Source of the DNA: Thermoplasmatota archaeon
GTDB lineage: Archaea > Thermoplasmatota > Poseidoniia > Poseidoniales > Thalassarchaeaceae
Direction of reading: 5' to 3'
NCBI GenBank assembly: GCA_030828405.1
Contig: JAURCP010000009.1
Span: forward strand, 1-50,878
Length of the DNA stretch: 50,878 bases
Under the pieces are notes generated by a model that saw nothing but the letters and a program-made list of their open reading frames with translations, made no database searches and was not told where the DNA came from. Position numbers and translations under genes: made by a program. Shown piece after piece: positions 42,158 to 50,541 of this stretch (position 1 is its first letter; every line of letters begins with the position of its first letter).

Positions 42158-43468
42158 TCAACGCCGGATTGCTACCCTAATTGGTACTTTATCACTTCCT
42201 GAGACTTCACCTTGATGCTCTCGAATAGGCAGGCCCAAACGTGAACATATCTCAAGATGAGGTGCAGACCAAGGGTGTAGACATTCATCAGAGAATTCGT
42301 ATCCGAGTACTGTTACTGGTTCAATCTCTCCTTCCCAATTTTCTCCAACTAGTCTACCTGATATTCTTGTCCAACTATGACCCATATGGCGTGTTTCATA
42401 AACAAAATTCTTGAAATCTTTTTGAGATAATTTACTAAGCAGAAAGTCTCTAGGAATTGCTCTCGGAATAATTACTAAAACTCTTTCATGGTCATGAAAA
42501 TATGCAATCGGGCCTAAATTTAATCGATAGAACAGTTCTTGTGATTTCTCTATTGATGAACGAATATCTCCCCATTTTCTGGGTAACCATGATACAAATG
42601 CAGAACGGTCTTTGGTTCCGGAAACATGACTACTTAATTCTAAACTAGTATGTTGAGGGGAACTTACTATTTTTTCGGGTGTAAATCTTAAATTCATTTT
42701 AGCAAGAGTAAATTTAGGTATTTTAATTGGTGGTCTTTTCGGGATTTTAATTGCAGATTCATGTTTAGGAATTTCATTTATCCATTCATTGACTGGTGAT
42801 TCAATCCATTCATTATTGAGAATTGTACAAATCCAACCAGTCTTACCATGAATAGTCCCCGGTAAACGAATTACTCGTCTAGTATCTGCAGTTACAACCT
42901 TATCAACAGGATGCCCCGCTTCAATTACTTGATTCAAAAGTTGCTTACGTTGAAATTTAACTTTCTCTTCTCTCAATACGGGATCAGGTTCAGAAAATGG
43001 AACTCTATTTGGGTCTTCAGCAATAATATGAAACCCCTTACTTCCTGAAAATGTGATATGTCTAATTTTAATATCAGTATTTTCTATTAACCAATTTCTA
43101 AGATTCAAAGTTGCTTTTCTTGCTTCTTCTAAGCGAATAAGACAAAAGGGTCTGATATCAATATCAAATACAACAAGATGATCTAAAAGTATGGGTGAGG
43201 GTTTTTTCGTATCTTTAATTCTAGGAAGATTGACTGGATTGAGCCATGAAGAAGTTGAAACATAAACATCAGTCGGAATTGAATCAGAAAATAGTTGAAT
43301 CAATTTTTTTGAAGAAGAAATTCTTCTGTCTGATGTAACCCATGGGCCTTTCAGTGACTTCCATCGAAACTGATGTCTAGAGGATTTATTGAGCCAAGAT
43401 AAGTCTATTTCTCTATCAAAATAGTAGGTTGATAGTTCGTCTTCAGACCAATTCAGAACACGACTCAT
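42158..43468 (-). CDS. priS: Archaeo-eukaryotic DNA primase, small subunit (PriS-like)
   Basis: A 436-residue primase of the archaeo-eukaryotic type, making RNA/DNA primers for replication with PriL. The N-terminal YYFDREI resembles the usual start of PriS. Metal-binding acids are D102 and D104 in VVFDIDI, and the third Asp is near 195 in VVTADTRRVIRLPGTIHGKTG; SGSKGFH at 141-147 and the final HGKTG are signature motifs. The zinc knuckle seen in many PriS proteins is not visible, and the last 200 residues are poorly conserved in my reading, so it is a divergent member. It runs towards the structured island. A stand-alone paralogue cannot be excluded. Confidence 0.85.
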   Translation of the reverse strand: MSRVLNWSEDELSTYYFDREIDLSWLNKSSRHQFRWKSLKGPWVTSDRRISSSKKLIQLFSDSIPTDVYVSTSSWLNPVNLPRIKDTKKPSPILLDHLVVFDIDIRPFCLIRLEEARKATLNLRNWLIENTDIKIRHITFSGSKGFHIIAEDPNRVPFSEPDPVLREEKVKFQRKQLLNQVIEAGHPVDKVVTADTRRVIRLPGTIHGKTGWICTILNNEWIESPVNEWINEIPKHESAIKIPKRPPIKIPKFTLAKMNLRFTPEKIVSSPQHTSLELSSHVSGTKDRSAFVSWLPRKWGDIRSSIEKSQELFYRLNLGPIAYFHDHERVLVIIPRAIPRDFLLSKLSQKDFKNFVYETRHMGHSWTRISGRLVGENWEGEIEPVTVLGYEFSDECLHPWSAPHLEICSRLGLPIREHQGEVSGSDKVPIRVAIRR

Positions 43469-43505
43469 ATTCTTAGGGATAAGTATGTGGTCTTTGATTA
43501 ATCGG

Positions 43506-44537
43506 TTAAAGACCCTTATTTATCAGTGGTGAGACCTCTTTTCCTATCAGACCTATAGTGTCCATTAACTGATTGTGTGTGAGACCTGCATTATCTAACT
43601 GGAAAGAAAAACGTGATATCCCTCCTAATGCATCACTATGTCTAATTATTTTCTCGGCAACTTCTTCTGGGTCACCAATCACATAAGCGCCAAGAGGCCC
43701 AGTTTGTTGATCGAATCTATGCCTAGTAACTGGAGGCCAACCTCTTTCCTTCCCAATTTTTGTGAAAGCCTTCGCATATCCTGGGAAATAAATATCTCTA
43801 GCTTCTTGCGAATCATTTGCAACAAACCCCAGTGAATGGAGGCCAACTTTCAGCTGTTCAGGATTATGACCAGCACGTTCACCGGCTTCCCTATATAGAT
43901 CAACTAATGGACGAAATCTGTGAGTTTCTCCACCAATGACTGCTATCATTAATGGTAAACCGAGCAATCCTGCTCTTACGAATGATTGAGGAGTTCCTCC
44001 AACTCCTAACCAAATAGGTAATTTTTCTTGTAGAGGTCTAGGATAAATCTCTTGATTGTGTAATGCGGGTCTAAAACGTCCAGACCAATTAACAGTCTCA
44101 TTATCACGTATTGATAATAATAAATCTAATTTCTCAGAAAAGATTTCATCGTATTCATTTAAATTTAATCCGAATAGTGGATAAGATTCGGTAAAGGAAC
44201 CTCTTCCTACTACCATTTCTGCACGGCCAGAAGATACTAGGTCTAGAGTAGCAAAATTTTGGAATGCCCTTACAGGGTCTGCCGCACTTAATACGGTAAC
44301 TGCACTCGTTAATCTTATGTTTTTTGTTCTAGATGCTGCTGCTGATAAGATAACTGAATTGGCAGAATCTAAAAATTCTTTACGATAATGTTCACCAATA
44401 CCGAAAACATCTAGGCCAACTTTATCAGCATGCTCTATTCTGTCAAGGAGATCAGAAATTGATTGAGCACTATTTTCAGAATAACTTTTCCCATTGTCTA
44501 GTTGTGCTTCTGCAAAACTATCTATCCCAATCTCCAT
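43506..44537 (-). CDS. LLM-class flavin-dependent oxidoreductase
   Basis: A 343-residue member of the luciferase-like monooxygenase family, TIM-barrel enzymes using FMN or F420. Recognisable features are the N-terminal MEIGIDSF strand, GLDVFGIGEHYRKEF, LTSAVTVLSAADPVR, then GRAEMVVGRGSF and GVGGTPQSFVRAG, typical of the bacterial group without a known substrate. The start at 44537 begins a canonical strand; the frame also contains an ATG six codons earlier. It follows the antiporter gene by a small gap and precedes priS on the same strand. Confidence 0.92.
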   Translation of the reverse strand: MEIGIDSFAEAQLDNGKSYSENSAQSISDLLDRIEHADKVGLDVFGIGEHYRKEFLDSANSVILSAAASRTKNIRLTSAVTVLSAADPVRAFQNFATLDLVSSGRAEMVVGRGSFTESYPLFGLNLNEYDEIFSEKLDLLLSIRDNETVNWSGRFRPALHNQEIYPRPLQEKLPIWLGVGGTPQSFVRAGLLGLPLMIAVIGGETHRFRPLVDLYREAGERAGHNPEQLKVGLHSLGFVANDSQEARDIYFPGYAKAFTKIGKERGWPPVTRHRFDQQTGPLGAYVIGDPEEVAEKIIRHSDALGGISRFSFQLDNAGLTHNQLMDTIGLIGKEVSPLINKGL

Positions 44538-44599
44538 AAATATCACATGGTACATTCACTATTATAAGTAGTAGTTTCAAATCTTAAACTACAAAATCA

Positions 44600-45724
44600 T
44601 CAGGGATGGAAAAAGAAGGCTAGCCCAAGAACTGCATATGTTGACAGCAGCATAAGTCCTTCTAACCAATTTGATTTTCCATCTGCTGCTATTAGATTAG
44701 CAATTGAAACTGCAAGGAATACTGCAATTGTTTCAAGAATTCCAAACTCAAAAGTTAATGGAACACCCCACATCCAAGCAACCATTATCATCAAAGGAGC
44801 TACAAATACTGCGATTTGAGTAGATGAACCGATAGAAATTGCAAAAGATAAATCCATCTTATTTTTTGCAGCTACTGATACTGCTGTGAAATGTTCTGCC
44901 GCATTACCAAATAGGGGTAGGAGAATAACTCCAATGAAAATATATGGAAGATGATATTGCTCGGCTGCTGATTCAACAGAATGAACTAATACTTCTGCCA
45001 TCCATGATACTAATATTGTCGCTAAAACTAGTAGAATTATAGCATCTTTTTGGTCCATCTGTGGTTCTTCATGATGAACATTATCAGTTGCAAACAAATG
45101 AGAATGAGTCTTCAATTGAAATAAAAGAAATAGTCCATATATTGCCAACAGGATTATTGCAGCCGCATGAGATAATTTTTCAACACCTTCATCACCTGCT
45201 GTTCCGTCTACTGTGAAATTAAACACTGTAGGAATTATCAAGACGATTACTGCGAGCAATAATAGTGAACTATTAGAACTCACTTGTGTTTCCGAAAATT
45301 TCTGTTCAGAATGATGTATCCCTCCCCAAACAAATGATAGCCCCATAACCAGCAATAGATTACCAAGAATACTGCCAATAAGACTAGCCTGGACAAGATG
45401 AATCATATTTTCTGCTGTTTCAGGAGAAGTTGTAGTGGATGCTGCATAAAGGGCGAACAAAGCAAGTATCATCTCTGCCGCATTACCAAAAGTTGCATTT
45501 AACAAACCCCCAACTGATTCAGAAGTTCTCAAAGCAATCTCTTCTGTGGCTTTACCCATTAGGAATGCTAGTGGCATTATTGCAATCATTGAAGTTATGA
45601 AGGAAATATTTGGGTCATGAGCGATGTAATTGAAATAAACTGTCAAGGGAACTGCAACTAACAAAATATTCAGTTTACTTTCTCTGGGATCGAAGGCTTT
45701 GGCAATGCTCGTAATGTTAACCAT
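44600..45724 (-). CDS. cax: Calcium/proton exchanger (CaCA superfamily)
   Basis: A roughly 374-residue antiporter of the CAX type with about eleven membrane helices. Both signature repeats are intact: EEIALRTSESVGGLLNATFGNAAEMI near residue 60 and LPLFGNAAEHFTAVSVA near 265; the GNAxE motif carries the cation-coordinating Glu. A charged stretch between the halves (HHEEPQMDQK, near 225) is the usual cytoplasmic linker. It should expel calcium in exchange for protons. The longer frame starts at 45754; I use the ATG at 45724 because it opens near the first helix. It is divergent from the AK6-type kinase gene. Confidence 0.9.
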   Translation of the reverse strand: MVNITSIAKAFDPRESKLNILLVAVPLTVYFNYIAHDPNISFITSMIAIMPLAFLMGKATEEIALRTSESVGGLLNATFGNAAEMILALFALYAASTTTSPETAENMIHLVQASLIGSILGNLLLVMGLSFVWGGIHHSEQKFSETQVSSNSSLLLLAVIVLIIPTVFNFTVDGTAGDEGVEKLSHAAAIILLAIYGLFLLFQLKTHSHLFATDNVHHEEPQMDQKDAIILLVLATILVSWMAEVLVHSVESAAEQYHLPYIFIGVILLPLFGNAAEHFTAVSVAAKNKMDLSFAISIGSSTQIAVFVAPLMIMVAWMWGVPLTFEFGILETIAVFLAVSIANLIAADGKSNWLEGLMLLSTYAVLGLAFFFHP

Positions 45725-45806
45725 CATACCTTGCGAGAGAACTAATGAAGTCAATGTTACGCCTGCAAAAGGGAGGATTCATTCGTTATACCAACTCCCA
45801 ACAAAT

Positions 45807-46349
45807 ATGCGAGAAGGATGTAGGGTTGCACTAAGTGGTACTCCTGGAACTGGAAAAACTACAATTTCTCGCCTTCTTCAGAGCGAAGGTTTCGATGTAT
45901 TATCTTTGGAAAAAATAGCAGATAAACATAATTGTTTAGGCGAGTTAGATACCTCGGATGATTCTAAACCAATAGATATAGAATTATTAATTTCAATACT
46001 TAGTAATGCTTGGGATATAATGCCTGAAAATATTACTATTATAGATGGACATCTTTCTCATTTTTTACCATGTGATCATACCATAATCCTACGTTGTAAA
46101 CCAGATATATTAGAAGATAGACTCGCAAAAAGAGGTTATTCAAAAAAGAAAATTCAAGGTAATGTAGAGTGGGAGTTAATTGGAAGTGCTTGGAATGATA
46201 ATGAAGATAGAGATGGTTGGTTAGAATTGGATACCACGGAATTAACTGCAAATGAAGTTAAAGAGCGTATCATAAAATGGATAGCAGATGACTTCAAACC
46301 AAATGCTAGTGACACAGACATAGATTGGATAGCGTCAATGGAGGAATAA
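45807..46349 (+). CDS. AK6/Fap7-type adenylate kinase
   Basis: A 180-residue P-loop nucleotide kinase of the archaeal AK6/Fap7/hCINAP group. The P-loop is LSGTPGTGKTT (residues 7-17), followed by the lid-like RGYSKKKIQGNVEWELI near 110, both diagnostic, and the GH of IIDGHLSH. In eukaryotes Fap7 binds Rps14 and helps mature the small ribosomal subunit, a plausible second role here. An earlier in-frame TTG start (45699) would add 36 residues lacking conservation, so the ATG is preferred. The CDP-alcohol phosphatidyltransferase gene starts one base after its stop. Confidence 0.9.
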   Translation: MREGCRVALSGTPGTGKTTISRLLQSEGFDVLSLEKIADKHNCLGELDTSDDSKPIDIELLISILSNAWDIMPENITIIDGHLSHFLPCDHTIILRCKPDILEDRLAKRGYSKKKIQGNVEWELIGSAWNDNEDRDGWLELDTTELTANEVKERIIKWIADDFKPNASDTDIDWIASMEE

Positions 46350-46350
46350 T

Positions 46351-47031
46351 ATGTTAGAAAGAATGAGAGACACATGGACAAAAGCAATACAACCAATAGT
46401 GCTTAAATTAGGAGATTTAGATCCTTCAGTATTAACTTGGACTTCTTTATTAGTTTCAGTAGTTGGATTTTACATGTTAGCAATTGCAGAAATGGATACT
46501 AATGGTTCATTGATGATAATACTGGCAGTAATATTAGTGTTAGTTGCTGGTGTATTAGATGCACTGGACGGAGCACTAGCAAGACATCAAGGTACAGATG
46601 GACCTTATGGGGACTTTTTAGATCATACAATTGATAGAATTGTGGATGTTGGATTACTAGTTGCAATAGGAATGAATGCTGCTTTTGTAAGTAACATGAG
46701 TGCAGGCCTTGCAGCCGGATTACTCACACTACTAGGTTCATACATGGGAACACAGGCTCAATCTGTTGGATTAGATAGAATTTATGGAGGATTTTCTAGA
46801 GCCGACCGTATGATTATCACTCTTCTTGGGTTACTGATTGCTGCTATGCAAGCCTATACCGGTAGTACTGGAATTGACTTAGTTAGTTACCATGAATTTT
46901 TCGAATATATTTTGCTGGGTAATGAAGAACTAAATGGAATGACTGGAGCGTTGGCTATCTCTGCTTGGGGTGGAATTTATACATTTATTGTACGCTTTAA
47001 TAGTACAAGAAGTCAGTTGTTAGAATTATGA
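46351..47031 (+). CDS. CDP-alcohol phosphatidyltransferase (phospholipid head-group synthase)
   Basis: A 226-residue membrane enzyme transferring a CDP-activated lipid to an alcohol. The catalytic pattern DGx2ARx8Gx3Dx3D is exactly met (DALDGALARHQGTDGPYGDFLDHTID, near residue 70-95). Six hydrophobic helices follow the usual topology. In archaea such proteins make archaetidylinositol phosphate, archaetidylserine or archaetidylglycerol phosphate; which applies cannot be told. GGAGG upstream, within the kinase gene, gives a strong start and coupling to it. Confidence 0.93.
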   Translation: MLERMRDTWTKAIQPIVLKLGDLDPSVLTWTSLLVSVVGFYMLAIAEMDTNGSLMIILAVILVLVAGVLDALDGALARHQGTDGPYGDFLDHTIDRIVDVGLLVAIGMNAAFVSNMSAGLAAGLLTLLGSYMGTQAQSVGLDRIYGGFSRADRMIITLLGLLIAAMQAYTGSTGIDLVSYHEFFEYILLGNEELNGMTGALAISAWGGIYTFIVRFNSTRSQLLEL

Positions 47032-47086
47032 TTCGTAGTTTGCATTATCTAACGAAACCGTAACTATACTCATTACAGTAAGGGTA

Positions 47087-48238
47087 ATGGTTATCCTCTG
47101 TACAATCCGCCTAAGCCTCGTGAAGAGTATCATCGACCGTGTATTGGAACTTCAAGAAGATGAAGGAATACCATCTGCACCAATAGATACAGAGAGTGAT
47201 TCTGAGCTTGTACAGTTACTATCATCTTTACAACCAAGGATACGAGTTTTTGGCTGTGGAGGTTGTGGCTCTAATACAGTAGCAAGATTAGAACAAGAAG
47301 GATTATTCGACGATACTTATGTTAGAGGTATGGCAATCAATACAGATGCTCAACATCTACTTAGAGTAGGAGTAGAGAATAAAGTTCTGATTGGAAGAAC
47401 TGCTCGCGGTAGAGGAGCGGGGGGAGACCCGGAAAAAGGAGAGCAGGCAGCATATGAATCTGAGATTTCTCTAAAAAAAGAAGTTGATGATTGTGATTTA
47501 GCATTCATCACAGCAGGCCTAGGAGGAGGTACAGGCACTGGTTCAGCTCATGTAGTTGCAAGATTAGCAAAAACTGCTGGTGCACTAACTATAGCGGTTG
47601 TATCTTATCCATTTCTTTCTGAGGGTGCTCTAAGGAGACAAAATGCAGAATGGGGTCTTGAAAGATTAAGAGAAGTTTGCGATACTGTAGTAGTGTTACC
47701 AAATGAAAGACTATTAGAAGTTGAAGGAGTAAGAGATTTACCTCTTGATGCAGCATTTAGAGTTGCTGATGAGTTACTGATGAGATCAATTTCTGGAGTT
47801 TCTGAAATGATTGCAAAGGAAGGTATCGTAAATCTTGATTTCCAAGATTTACGCTCTGTTATGGAAAATGGAGGAGGGGTTGCTATGATTGGGTTGGGAG
47901 AAGCCAACGGATCTAATCGTGCAGAAAAGGCAACAGAAGAGGCGCTACATTCCCCATTATTAGATATTGATATCTCAGATGCTAGGGGTGCGCTAATCAA
48001 CGTAGTTGGGGGCCCCGGACTATCTTTAGGAGATACTGAAAAATGTGCTAAGATTATACGTGATAAAATAAATCCTTATGCAAGAATAATTCTAGGCGCT
48101 ACTACAGATCAAGAAATGGGTGATGAAATACGTGTACTGCTTGTGTTAACAGGAGTGAAATCTGAACAAATTCATGGTGCTGCTTTACATACACAGATGC
48201 GTAATTTAAAAACAAGAACTGTAGAATTTATTAACTGA
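47087..48238 (+). CDS. ftsZ: Cell division protein FtsZ
   Basis: A 383-residue tubulin-like GTPase that builds the division ring. The GTP motif GGGTGTG is at residues 147-153, preceded by FGCGGCGSN near 55 and followed by NLDFQDLRSVM as the T7 loop near 250. The C-terminal part lacks an obvious linker and short membrane-anchor peptide. The N-terminus is uncertain: ATG at 47087, or GTG 33 bases later. A TATA-like stretch (AACTATACTC) lies about 20 bases before the ATG, compatible with a short or absent leader. It stands before secE, a location seen in several archaea. Confidence 0.95.
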   Translation: MVILCTIRLSLVKSIIDRVLELQEDEGIPSAPIDTESDSELVQLLSSLQPRIRVFGCGGCGSNTVARLEQEGLFDDTYVRGMAINTDAQHLLRVGVENKVLIGRTARGRGAGGDPEKGEQAAYESEISLKKEVDDCDLAFITAGLGGGTGTGSAHVVARLAKTAGALTIAVVSYPFLSEGALRRQNAEWGLERLREVCDTVVVLPNERLLEVEGVRDLPLDAAFRVADELLMRSISGVSEMIAKEGIVNLDFQDLRSVMENGGGVAMIGLGEANGSNRAEKATEEALHSPLLDIDISDARGALINVVGGPGLSLGDTEKCAKIIRDKINPYARIILGATTDQEMGDEIRVLLVLTGVKSEQIHGAALHTQMRNLKTRTVEFIN

Positions 48239-48332
48239 TATTACCCGAACTTGTCTAAGATAAATTCCAATGGGTCTCCCGACGTGCTTAAATGAGGTCG
48301 GTCGGTCGCCGAGGCGCTTCTGAGGGAAAGTC

Positions 48333-48596
48333 ATGGCTGTAGAGAACTCAAACGTTAGTGTAGTCGAGGAGAAAGTCCAAGACTGGCAAGACGAGATTGA
48401 GAGCCGTGTACGTAGTCTTCAAACAGGTTCTTATGCAAGAATTCTTAAGATGGCTAGAAAACCTTCCAAAGAAGAATTTCGTCAAACAGTAATTGTTTGT
48501 GGAATTGGAATGTTTGTGCTTGGAGGAATTGGATTTGTCATGTTATATCTGATGGACAATCTACTACCTTCATTCTTTGATTGGTTAACGAAGTAA
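48333..48596 (+). CDS. secE: Protein translocase subunit SecE/Sec61-gamma
   Basis: An 87-residue tail-anchored component of the SecYEG channel. An acidic, amphipathic N-terminal helix (about 10-45, with KPSKEEFRQT) precedes a single hydrophobic helix at 52-75. It begins the archaeal SecE-Spt5-L11-L1-L10 cluster. GAGG at 48322-48325 is spaced about seven bases from the ATG. A GC-rich leader of about 40-50 bases precedes it, and a TATA-like GCTTAAAT lies upstream at 48286. Stop and the Spt5 start are separated by a few bases only. Confidence 0.93.
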   Translation: MAVENSNVSVVEEKVQDWQDEIESRVRSLQTGSYARILKMARKPSKEEFRQTVIVCGIGMFVLGGIGFVMLYLMDNLLPSFFDWLTK

Positions 48597-48612
48597 ATTG
48601 AAAGTGGTTTTT

Positions 48613-49479
48613 ATGTCTGATGCATTTACAGTATTTATTCGTCATGAGGAAAAAGTTCTGCTTATGCAAAGAGCGGATGAGGTATCTGATTTACCCGGTG
48701 CTTGGGACGGAGTTTATGGCTATGGAGACCACAACGATCTAGATAATGTAGTATCTAGAATCGTAGAATCAACAGGAATACCCGCAGAAAAATTACAACA
48801 TGTTAGAACTGGAGAATCAAGAGGAATTGCAATGGGTAATACTCTATTAGAGATTACACCTATACTGTTCATTTCTGAAAGTAATGTTGTTACCCCTAAA
48901 ACATTGTACAAAAATTCAGAATGGGTAGATCCAGGAATGATTGGTAAGAAAGAATACTGTACTCCAAGTCTTAGAGATATGTATGGAGATGTTGCTTCTT
49001 TCTTGTATATCCTCAAAACTAGTATCGGTCAAGAGCAAAATGTGGCGAAAGAGATTCAAGCAAGACTATCAGGAAGTGGTTCACTTATGGATATTCAAGG
49101 AGAAATATATGGTGTATTAAGCCCTAACTACATGAAAGGATATATCTTTGTTGAAGCTTCAGCATTCCATCATGTTGAGAAATTAATTGGTAGAGCGGGA
49201 GTCTCAACAACTCCTATCAAAAACTGTAGAAAGGTATTGGATGGTGAATCGCCTCTTGAAGATGTGCTACCTTACTTAGAACCAAAAGCCGCTACCACAG
49301 GAATCGAAGAGGGTTGTATTGTGGAAATCCATGGAGGAGCATTCAGAGGACAATCAGCACGTGTTATTCGCGTTACTGAGTCAAAGGAAGAAGTTACTGT
49401 CGAACTATTCGAAGCTGCGGTCCCAGTGGCATTAACCGTAAGAGCAGATCAAGTAAGAGTTACACAACGTGTAGAATAA
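48613..49479 (+). CDS. spt5: Transcription elongation factor Spt5 (NusG) fused to an N-terminal Nudix-like domain
   Basis: A 288-residue fusion. Residues 129-215 are the NGN domain (YILKTSIGQEQNVAKEIQAR onward, with NYMKGYIFVEA) and 228-285 the KOW domain (EGCIVEIHGGAFRGQSARV), together forming Spt5, the elongation factor that clamps RNA polymerase with Spt4. Archaeal Spt5 is usually about 150 residues. Residues 2-125 here look like a Nudix fold: VFIRHEEKVLLMQRA, LPGAWDGVYGYGDH and SRIVESTGI. The box lacks the REx2EE glutamates, so it is probably not a normal hydrolase. The start at 48613 has GTGG upstream; TTG at 48598 is possible. Position between secE and rpl11 confirms Spt5. Confidence 0.93.
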   Translation: MSDAFTVFIRHEEKVLLMQRADEVSDLPGAWDGVYGYGDHNDLDNVVSRIVESTGIPAEKLQHVRTGESRGIAMGNTLLEITPILFISESNVVTPKTLYKNSEWVDPGMIGKKEYCTPSLRDMYGDVASFLYILKTSIGQEQNVAKEIQARLSGSGSLMDIQGEIYGVLSPNYMKGYIFVEASAFHHVEKLIGRAGVSTTPIKNCRKVLDGESPLEDVLPYLEPKAATTGIEEGCIVEIHGGAFRGQSARVIRVTESKEEVTVELFEAAVPVALTVRADQVRVTQRVE

Positions 49480-49564
49480 TCAAACATAGGAGACCGAATA
49501 CCAACGCAACACGCTCAAATAGTGAAGGTAGGTCGGCGAGACACAATCATAGGAGGTAATACAC

Positions 49565-49843
49565 ATGTCAGCACGTAATGAAACACCACACAAAGTTGTT
49601 CAAGCGTTAGGCAAAAAGAAATGTAATGGCTCTTGGGAAGAGGCTTCAGAAAATTTGACTATGGATCAAGTTAAGAAGATCGCTACCGAACAGGAAGAAC
49701 GCCTTACGGGCGCTAATCTGTATGCACGGTGCCGCGAAGTAATGGGTACATGTGTAGCAATGAGAGTGAATGTAGAAGGTTACGCACCTAAAGAAGCACT
49801 TGAAAGAATGAGTAAGGGGGAATTCAGCGAACACTTTAGCTGA
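49565..49843 (+). CDS. rpl11: Ribosomal protein L11, C-terminal domain only
   Basis: A 92-residue protein in the usual L11 location between Spt5 and L1. NLTMDQVKKIATEQEERL and EVMGTCVAMRVNVEG, then SKGEFSEHF at the end, match the C-terminal rRNA-binding half of archaeal L11, and TPHKVVQALGKKK matches the start of that half. The N-terminal domain (about 70 residues, contacting translation factors and the stalk) is absent; L11 is normally about 160 residues. The start is firm: a perfect AGGAGGT is seven bases before the ATG, and an in-frame TAG at 49550-49552 closes the frame above. The 85-base leader encodes no missing part. Confidence 0.85.
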   Translation: MSARNETPHKVVQALGKKKCNGSWEEASENLTMDQVKKIATEQEERLTGANLYARCREVMGTCVAMRVNVEGYAPKEALERMSKGEFSEHFS

Positions 49844-49856
49844 GTTATCACGAATT

Positions 49857-49883
49857 GTGGGAGAGGGAAACCTCGCTGACCAC
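49857..49883 (+). promoter_or_regulatory. Probable L1 autoregulatory hairpin in the rpl1 leader
   Basis: GTGG (49857-49860) pairs with CCAC (49880-49883), enclosing an asymmetric loop (GA on one side, GCTGA on the other) and an inner hairpin GAGG-GAAA-CCTC with a GNRA loop. The outer shape, GUGGGAG on the 5' side and GACCAC on the 3' side, resembles the L1 site of 23S rRNA helix 77 (GGUGGGAG with AUACCACC). It ends one base before the Shine-Dalgarno sequence of rpl1 (GGAGGTG, 49884-49890), so bound L1 would block initiation. Confidence 0.65.
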
Positions 49884-49896
49884 GGAGGTGAAAAAA

Positions 49897-50541
49897 ATGC
49901 AAGAAAATATCCAAAACGCTATTCAAGAAGCAATAGAGAATGCACCAGAACGTAAGTTCGTAGAATCTTTTGAGATGGCAATTACACTCAAAGATGTTGA
50001 TTTAAAGAATCCAGTAAACCGTATTCAAGAAGAAGTTCGATTGCCTTCGGGAAGAGGGAAAGAAGTTCGTATAGCAATGTTTGCTGGTAGTGAAATGGCT
50101 ACTAAAGCACGCGCTGCTGGTATTAACGTGATTGATCCTTCAACTATTGAAGATTTAGGCGGAAATAGACAACAAGCGCGAAAAATGGCTAAACAATATG
50201 ATTTCTTTTTGGCGGAAATCCCTCACATGGGTACTGTTGGAAGATATCTCGGTGTAGTTCTTGGTCCTCGTGGTAAAATGCCAAGACCAGTCCCTCCAAC
50301 TTTAGATCCAGCAATGATTGCAAATGGTTTACAGAGTACAACAATAGTAAGGTCAAGAGATAAAGTTACTTTCCACACAGCATTTGGTTCTCGGGAACAA
50401 GGTATGGAAGAATTAACCGCTAATGCTATGGCAATTTGGACTAGAGTTACAAGTAAATTAGAGCGTGGTGCAGGAAATATCCGCTCTTGCTATGTAAAAA
50501 CTTCAATGGGACCCGCGATAAAGGTAGAGGTGATTGAATGA
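49897..50541 (+). CDS. rpl1: Ribosomal protein L1
   Basis: A 214-residue large-subunit protein forming the L1 stalk, which helps release deacylated tRNA, and in archaea a translational repressor of its own message. Diagnostic stretches are RKFVESFEMAITLKDVDLK near the N-terminus, GRYLGVVLGPRGKMPRPVPP in domain II and KVTFHTAFGS. The start at 49897 has GGAGGTG directly upstream, whereas the longer frame opening at 49855 would begin inside the leader hairpin. The stop overlaps the L10 start in ATGA. Confidence 0.96.
   Translation: MQENIQNAIQEAIENAPERKFVESFEMAITLKDVDLKNPVNRIQEEVRLPSGRGKEVRIAMFAGSEMATKARAAGINVIDPSTIEDLGGNRQQARKMAKQYDFFLAEIPHMGTVGRYLGVVLGPRGKMPRPVPPTLDPAMIANGLQSTTIVRSRDKVTFHTAFGSREQGMEELTANAMAIWTRVTSKLERGAGNIRSCYVKTSMGPAIKVEVIE

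Noticed and set aside
47605-48000. Minus-strand frame inside ftsZ
   Set aside because: FtsZ on the plus strand has intact GTPase motifs over this region, so the opposite frame is not a gene.
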